In this document: in pieces, positions 1 to 64,000 of the stretch
Position numbering within the stretch: position 1 is the stretch's first letter
How the letters are laid out: every line of letters begins with the position of its first letter
Assembly (NCBI GenBank): GCA_035582835.1
Contig: JAYKAV010002541.1
Span: 882,907 to 946,906, forward strand
From: Phoebastria nigripes
Lineage: Eukaryota; Chordata; Aves; Procellariiformes; Diomedeidae
Length of the DNA: 64,000 nucleotides
Direction of reading: 5' to 3'
Notes under the pieces: model-generated
What the model was told of the DNA's origin: nothing
Database searches by the model: none
The model's input: only the letters and a program-made list of their open reading frames with translations
Program-made: the position numbers and the translations under genes

Positions 1-381
1 ACAAGCAAGAATAGGACAGAAATCTAAACTTACATCATTAGAAAAAAACCCAATTATTCTATCACTGAGAAACTCTTCCATCATTCCTGTCAGTTGTACT
101 AAAGGCAGCTGGATTTTCACAGTCTGTACTTTTGCTTCCCACTGCTTGTCCTAAGACAAAGTTTTCAAAGAGGCTGTGGTCCCTGAAGTTCTTTGCGGAG
201 GGGTGGGGGAAGTAATTCATTTTAATGGGCAACTGTAATGAATGCGGGTAAAACACTGATGATGATGATGAAGAAATATGTAAAAGTGAATTCGGGTAAC
301 TTTCCATATTTGGAAGTCTTTGTAGATGCCAAACAGATTAAAAGTAGCTGAAGGACAGAGAGACAGCTGAGAAATTATTAC
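1..381 (-). other. FAM13A: FAM13A last intron, partial
   Basis: Only a short GAT repeat (258-273) stands out. The terminal exon and 3' UTR lie outside the window. Confidence 0.75.
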
Positions 382-57994
<57,613 letters not shown>

Positions 57995-58003
57995 GCTGGC
58001 CAT

Positions 58004-58353
58004 GGGGCCGCCAGCCGCCGGCCTCGCCTCGCCTCGCCTCGCCTCGCCTGGCCCGCAGCGCCGCCAGCGCCTCGCCGCGGGGAGCCGGCGGCGCGGCCCG
58101 GCCCCGGGGAGGGGCGAAGGGGCCGCCAGCCCCGTGTTGGCGGCTGACGGCGACCCGCCCCGCCGCCGAGGGCCCCGGCCCGGCCCCCTCTCGCTGCCGC
58201 CGGGGAGCGAGGGACACCAGCCCCGGCCCCGGCCCACCGTCCTTGGCAGACAGAGGTTAACCAAAAGAGGTTTATGATGTCCAGCTGGTCCTGGACCTGC
58301 AAGAAATGCCACAAGCTGAGGGCTAATTACCACCGGATACCTTGTAACAAAAA
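58004..58353 (-). other. FAM13A: Probable 5' leader / core promoter of short FAM13A
   Basis: GC-rich sequence immediately upstream of the first coding exon on the minus strand. It lacks any ATG, and the frame of MACEV stays open through it to 58363. It contains a (GAGGC)n tandem in transcript sense. How much is transcribed is unknown. Confidence 0.5.
58021..58050. repeat. GCCTC pentanucleotide tandem repeat
   Basis: Five exact copies of GCCTC (58021-58045) are followed by one GCCTG. In the gene's sense this reads CAGGC then GAGGC repeats, ending 17 bases upstream of the first ATG. Read in the MACEV frame it would encode repeated Gly-Glu-Ala-Arg-Arg. Confidence 0.95.
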
Positions 58354-58570
58354 CATCCCACAAGGTCTTTTGTATCCCTTTTAGTAACTATAACCCCCTT
58401 CTTCCTAAATGTCACCCAGGGTGCAACGTTGTCACTCCCAACATCCTTCCCCACGGCCGCGGCGGTCCTGGGTCCTCTCCGGGGCGGGCGAGGTGCCCAG
58501 GGGCAGGGCACNCGGCGTGCACCTGGCCCACCCGAAGCTCTACGATAACATCGCCGGGCTACTCCCCCAC

Positions 58571-61500
58571 TGCAAGCCGCACCGAGCCACGCCACTGCAT
58601 ACCCGCACCTTCAGCACGTATAGGTGTCCACAGGGGCTGGCATGGCTGGGCGTTTGAACTTACCATCCCCCTGCGTTCCAGTAGATGCTACTGGGGTTCA
58701 GAGGGTTTGTGCAGTAGTTGGCCAACTGATTCGGACACACAGTGAAGAGGAGCATATGAGAACTCTTCCCTTAACATTTGAAATGAAGAGATAAGTGTTG
58801 CAGAAGCCAAACTTATTTTTACTGATGTTCCCAGTGGGCCACCCTCAAGCACTCCTGCTTCTACATCTGTGGCTACTGACCAAATACTGCTCTGAAACAA
58901 CGAATCACACCATTTTATTTGGTGGAAATTCAGGGCTGGGAAGAGCGGTAACAAAAGAAACCCACACAATGGGCATGCCACTTTCCAGGACATAGCAGCC
59001 TTGGAAAACGAACAGTACACAATCTGTCAGAAGGTCTTGCGCTGAAATGTTTGATGGCTGCTGAAGGAGCATACCCAAAGTTTTATTTTTTTACTTTTGC
59101 ACCTCCTCTGCCCAGAACGCCTAAGGAATCACCTTCAACTTCCCCCGACATTGGACAGAAACACTTCTGCTGCTGCCCTTCCTGTGAACGATGTTACCAC
59201 ACCACACACTTTATGCGATGGAGAAGGGGGTAATCTCAAACTGATAAAGGGGCATAAGAGAATGGATCCTTTCAACATTTTAGGTGGTAAAAGCCTAATG
59301 GCTAATTCTGGCACAGCCAGACATGCCAATCTTCAAAAATGCAAGTCAATATTAAAAGCACCATCACCTTCAACCCCAGCGAGGACTGGCACTGGTTTGG
59401 GAGAAAGCTGTGGCAGGAGCTTAGTACCTGTATGTTTAAGACTTCCATAGAGATGTAGGTCATGCGAATGAGACACGAGACACATCAGCTTTCTGGAGAA
59501 GCAGCAGACACTCACAGGTTAGCAGAAGGATATCAGACATTTCACAGGGATGCCTAACAGGTCCTGACCTTTCTCAGCAGGAGGCAGGGGCGTTTTCTAT
59601 CTTAAAAACAAGAGCAGCAGGCAGCTGCAGCCTCAGAAAGCGGTGGCATGGAGTAGAGATGCAGAGGTCAATCGAGAAGTGGCTCCACTTCAGTACGCTG
59701 AACTGTTTAATATTTGCTCCTGTCAGCAGGCTGACTGGAAGAAGTGCATTAGTAATGCTTCTGCCCATTGCCTCAGCACAAGCCCATTCTGCTGTGCCAC
59801 AGTCGCACCAGGCACAGCACAGGGCCCCTTTTTAGGAAAGTCAGCAATGCTGATAAAGCACTCTGCCATCATGGATCTGGGCTGCTCTTATCTGTGGCAA
59901 TTAAATGAATATCTTGATGACTTCCTGTTAAATGTGCCATATGTGTTCTTGAGCAACTAAAACCATGAGAGAAAGATTTTACATAAAACTGCTTCAGTAT
60001 AAAACAAAAGCACCTTGTACTGTTTCACAATTTGACAATAAATCAAATTGCCTCTTCCTGGCCAGTCTTTTTTTATACACACACAATTATTCATAGTTTA
60101 TTACACTTCTATAAACTGAGTGTTACCATCAGGATGCCAATAAAAAAATAATTAATTTTCCACATTTAACTAAGGACCCATCTACATGGGGAAGAAGTCA
60201 GGGTTCTCCGGAGCAGCTTGCTGAATAAACAGAAGTGGAATAACTCAAATAGCTGCTGTACTCTGAATTTATACGCTAGCTATTTTGTCGTAACTTCCAT
60301 GGGACTTGCCCGTATAAATGAGCTTAAAAGTACTGAGATCCTCGACAAAGAATTCACTAACAAAAAGAGATGCTGTAATAACCTGAAAGATTAATTTATG
60401 AATTAGCATCAGTGAAGAAGGTTAGTTCACGGCATCATGCTAAAATCAACCAGATGCCTTGGGAGAACATTAAAGTTGCTCAGGGCTCCCTGGGCCATCA
60501 GCACCTTCAGATCCACCTTCTGTTTCTGTTCTCTTCTTTTGGAGTCCNCTCAATGGGGTATCAGTTTTCTCCTCTCCTTCCTTGTCTGCCTCTTTAACAT
60601 TGCCAAAAACATCATGACTAAGAAGACTAGCTCATGCTTCCCTGCACACCCACTGGCATGCAACTTCAACACCCATTAAAAGAAAGGATGTCAAAGATGA
60701 AAAAATGCAGCTGGTGGACTTTTGCTAGCACTGCTGGTTTCCCAAGGTTTTAATTATTTCTGGAGCAGCTGCAGATATTGCAATAAAAGATTTTAACATG
60801 CAGAAATGTGAAAAAGAGTGAAATTTAAAAAAGTACTTTGGGGCACAGTGGCCAACCGTCGGTAAGAGCAGTAGTATGTGCTACTCAAACAGTGGGAAAT
60901 AGCCCCACGGTGCATGTCACCTTACTTCAGTTCGCATCATCTCAATGGGCCCTTTGAGTCTCTCACTCTGCTAAACAAGCACACAACTCCTTAATTCTTC
61001 ACCTCCTCTGTTCATGGGTACGGACCACAAGCGATGTATTTGTGGCACAAAATAGGCAGGCAAAAGCTGCCAGAAAACTGCAGTCTTATCTCCAAACAAT
61101 TCCACTTCCTTCTCACAGATGTTTACGTTAAAGCCAACTTGCTACTTGACAGAGGCAGGAACTCCTACCCTCCCCCTGCCCTCTTACACCCTTTTTAAAT
61201 TGCATAATTCAAGCTGGGTTATCACATATAAAACCTGGGATTATACAACATTTTGTTATGGATTCGCTTGTACTTCTTGAATTTGTTCTCCCATGTTAAA
61301 CATGGAAAACAAAACCTCTTCTGCAAGTTTCATACAATTCTTGCATTCCTATTGCTCAGAAAGGCCAAAGTCACCTGTTGGCAGCAACAACGCACCGCAG
61401 TGGCTTTTTATGGTACCACCAAACATACATACAGAGGATGGGGAAAAAACCTCTCTCAGGACAGGCACAGCATCCTCTCCACTGACTGTATGCTCCTTAG

Positions 61501-62872
61501 TGTATCGTGAATACTTCAGGAAAATAGACAAAAAATAACAATAAAAATGATAAAGCCCCCTAAAATACCAACACATGTCACCACACTTCAGCACCAACGC
61601 CAAGGCAACACCTGGGTTCAAACTATGTGATTTGCAAATTTCTCACTGAGATTCAAAAAAGGAAAAAAGACACTGGCTGGAACTAAATATAAATAATCAC
61701 TTTTCTCCACCACCATTGATGTTTAAAGAATGAACACACGTTTGGAAAGGAAGTCTCCTGTCAATCATCATTCCAGATGATGATTCTCCTCTTTCTTTCC
61801 TTTTCATACTTAGCTGCACACCAAGTCATTTTCTCAGCATATAAAGCCACAAGAGAAGAGGATCTGTGAACAGCACCAGAGGATATGAGATACAAGTGAT
61901 CTAGATAATGGATTTTATGAGGATGTGGCTGTGTCTGCCTCCTGAAAAGCAATTATCCCTTGCCTCACTGCACTGTCATACACAAATCAGATAGATACTA
62001 TTTTTAAAAAAAAGAAAAAAAAAAAAGATCTTGCCTGGCTGATAAAATCTGAGGGTTTTTAAGATGCTGGAGTTCTGCTCAATACCATCAATGTATTCCC
62101 ACAGTGTTTACTAAGTTATGCAGTAATTTCACCCTGGCAGAAACATGAAATGCAAAGCAAAGATATCATCAGACTAAAAATTAAAGAATGTACTTTTCAA
62201 AATACCACCAATACAAAATTTAAAATGCCATTATTTATGTACACATACATGCATTGATACATGCATTTTTCTCTTTAGAGTATCTGTGCATATAAACATC
62301 TGCAATTACAAACGATAAATACCCTGGAAAATCTTCCCCAGGCCAGAATATTTGTGTGCACACATGAAATAAGCAAGTCACATGTAAATAGAAACCATAT
62401 TTGGAAACTGTAGCCCTTCATGTCCAAACAGATCAGACAGACGATTAAATAGGCCCTGTCCAAAAGAGCACAAATGGGAAGAAAGAGCAGTATGTCAAAA
62501 ACATAATTTAGTAAAAGGGGAATCCTCAGAAAGGGGGTAAGTACTAACAGTGACTTTCCAAGGCTGCTACTCGGCCCTATATCACTTAATTGTTTTATCA
62601 ATGATCTGAAAGGAAATGTAAAATAATACCGGTGGTTCTTTTTGTATGTTGTGTGCAAGCAAGCATTAGAAGTTTCTGTATAGCCATATAAGAGTCAAAT
62701 CTGGGAACTATATGCAAGATGACGGGTCCTACTGGGGGATACGACATCACGCCAGAGCAGCACTTCTATACAAGCTCTGAGTGACTGTGCGGCTAAAGAA
62801 ATTAACATCGGAGGCATCAACATGGATATTGCGTGGAAGAGGTGTATTATGTCTGTATTCCTACTGGGGTGG
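58571..62872. other. Upstream non-coding stretch
   Basis: No FAM13A RhoGAP exon, other gene or RNA gene was recognised on either strand. It is an intron of the long isoform if that isoform exists here, otherwise intergenic. One N at 60548. A CR1-like remnant lies at about 62560-62620. Confidence 0.6.
62560..62620 (+). mobile_element. Possible decayed LINE (CR1-like) reverse transcriptase remnant
   Basis: One frame reads LLGPISLNCFINDLKGNVK, which resembles the GPxLFNxFINDL motif of CR1-type reverse transcriptase. A stop follows at once and no flanking element structure could be traced. The call rests on this short motif only. Confidence 0.4.
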
Positions 62873-63447
62873 TGTCCTGGTTTCGACTGGGATAGAGTTA
62901 ATTTTCTTCCTAGTAGTTGGTATAGTGCTGTGTTTTGGATTTAGTATGAGAATAATGTTGATAACACACTGATGTTTTAGTTGTTGCTAAGTAGTGTTTG
63001 CACTAGTCAAGGACTTTTCAGCTTCCCATGCTCTGCCAGGTGCACAAGAAGCTGGGAGGGAGCATAGTCAGGACAGCTAACCCAACTGGCCCACGGGGTA
63101 TTCTATACCATATGATGTCATGCTCAGCATATAAAGCTGGGGGAAGAAGGAGGAAGGGGGGACATTCGGAGTGATGGCGTTTGTCTTCCCAAGTCACCGT
63201 TACACGTGATGGAGCCCTGCTTTCCTGGAGATGGCTGAACACCTGCCTGCCGGTGGGAAGTAGTGAATGAATTCCTTGTTTTGCTTTGCTTGCGTGCGTG
63301 GCTTTTGCTTTCCCTATTAAACTGTCTTTATCTCAACCCACGAGTTTTCTCACTTTTACCCTTCTGATTCTCTCCCCCATCCCACCAGGGGGGAGTGAGC
63401 AAGTAGCTGTGTGGTGCTTAGCTGCCGACTGGGGTTAAACCATGGCA
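62873..63447 (+). mobile_element. Solo LTR of an avian endogenous retrovirus, 575 bp
   Basis: Starts TGTCCTGGTTTCGACTGGGA and ends GGGTTAAACCATGGCA, with imperfect inverted termini (TG...CA). It is flanked by the perfect 5-bp duplication GGTGG (62868-62872 and 63448-63452). Inside are a TATA-like CATATAAAG near 63128 and an ATTAAA polyadenylation-type signal near 63317, as expected for an LTR in plus orientation. It is a family I know as common in neoavian genomes. The 5-bp duplication fits an ERVL-type integrase, but the exact family name needs a repeat library. No internal viral genes are present, so it is a recombination-derived solo LTR. Confidence 0.93.
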
Positions 63448-63452
63448 GGTGG

Positions 63453-64000
63453 TTGCTACAGAAGACTCTAATCAGTTCAGGAATTCCCATTCTCAAGCAA
63501 GTTGTGAAAAATTGAAGAGTGCTCAGAGATAACCCGTGAAGGGGACGCAAGAACTACACCCCATACGTTTAGTGCTTTTCAAAGAAAACAGCCTATGCAT
63601 GCAGGAAACGTTAATATTTGACCTAGTACCCACAAGTTGAACAAGATCCAATGGCTGGGAGTCAAAGTTAGACAAATTATGACTAGAAATGAGACATTCT
63701 TAAACGGTGAGGATAACTAACTACTGACGCAATTCATCAAAGATGATGGTGAATTTTTAACGTTCTTACAACTTACAGTTACCTGTGTTCAGGAATGCCA
63801 AGCCTTAGAAAAACTGCCTAGATGTAATTTGCAGAATTCTCTTACTCATTTTCTTAACTAATACTCCTTTTGTCCAAAAGAGAAGCAGGTTGCTCTCAGT
63901 TGACTTCATTTTACCCCTTTTATTTTTTGCACTGGCATAGAAATACAAGTTTTGTTGGCATATCCATGGGGAATATACTGGTTTTTTGCACTGTAGCTCT
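63453..64000. other. Unannotated flank
   Basis: AT-rich sequence after the LTR. No gene, RNA or repeat recognised. Confidence 0.6.

Noticed and set aside
58571..64000. Search for FAM13A RhoGAP exons upstream of the CpG island
   Set aside because: No open segment with RhoGAP motifs and splice borders was found on the minus strand, so the long-isoform exons are presumed outside the window.

Overview
The window looks like genomic DNA from a bird, most likely a neoavian species rather than a galliform. The basis is a CR1 LINE 3' tail of avian type, a solo LTR of a family I know from many neoavian genomes (with a perfect 5-bp target duplication), a low density of other transposons, and a vertebrate gene whose exons read almost like chicken or human FAM13A. 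Bacterial features such as operons and ribosome binding sites do not apply.

A single protein-coding gene, FAM13A, fills most of the window on the minus strand. I could place sixteen consecutive coding exons, from an alternative first exon in a CpG island (about 57.97 kb) down to the penultimate coding exon (382-483). All sixteen have AG/GT borders, and their phases chain without a stop or frameshift into 639 codons plus two bases. This is the short FAM13A isoform, which starts MACEVMPLQ and lacks the N-terminal RhoGAP domain. The final coding exon lies beyond base 1. The RhoGAP exons of the long isoform were not found and should lie beyond base 64000.

Layout by position: 1-381 is part of the last intron. 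From 382 to 15161 the gene is exon-dense (nine exons, 382-15161), coding for the conserved C-terminal coiled-coil half. From 15162 to 36972 there are five exons with longer introns, coding for an acidic, serine-rich, basic-patch region. From 36973 to 57965 there are two very long introns around a 42-nt microexon. About 57.5-58.57 kb is the CpG-island promoter of the short isoform. From 58.6 to 64 kb no exon is recognised. That stretch holds a decayed CR1-like fragment and an intact solo LTR, and is either an upstream intron of the long isoform or flanking DNA.

Points worth a second look are a U27 tract that starts four bases inside a weak 5' splice site (exon 6), a tandem acceptor next to a segment about 16 residues shorter than I recall in the human protein, a GCCTC pentamer repeat in the short-isoform leader within a long upstream open frame, two runs of phase-matched cassette-like exons, and a 12-bp perfect hairpin in intron 2. 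I saw no separate undescribed genetic system. Twenty-one isolated N bases are scattered through the window, one of them inside a coding exon.
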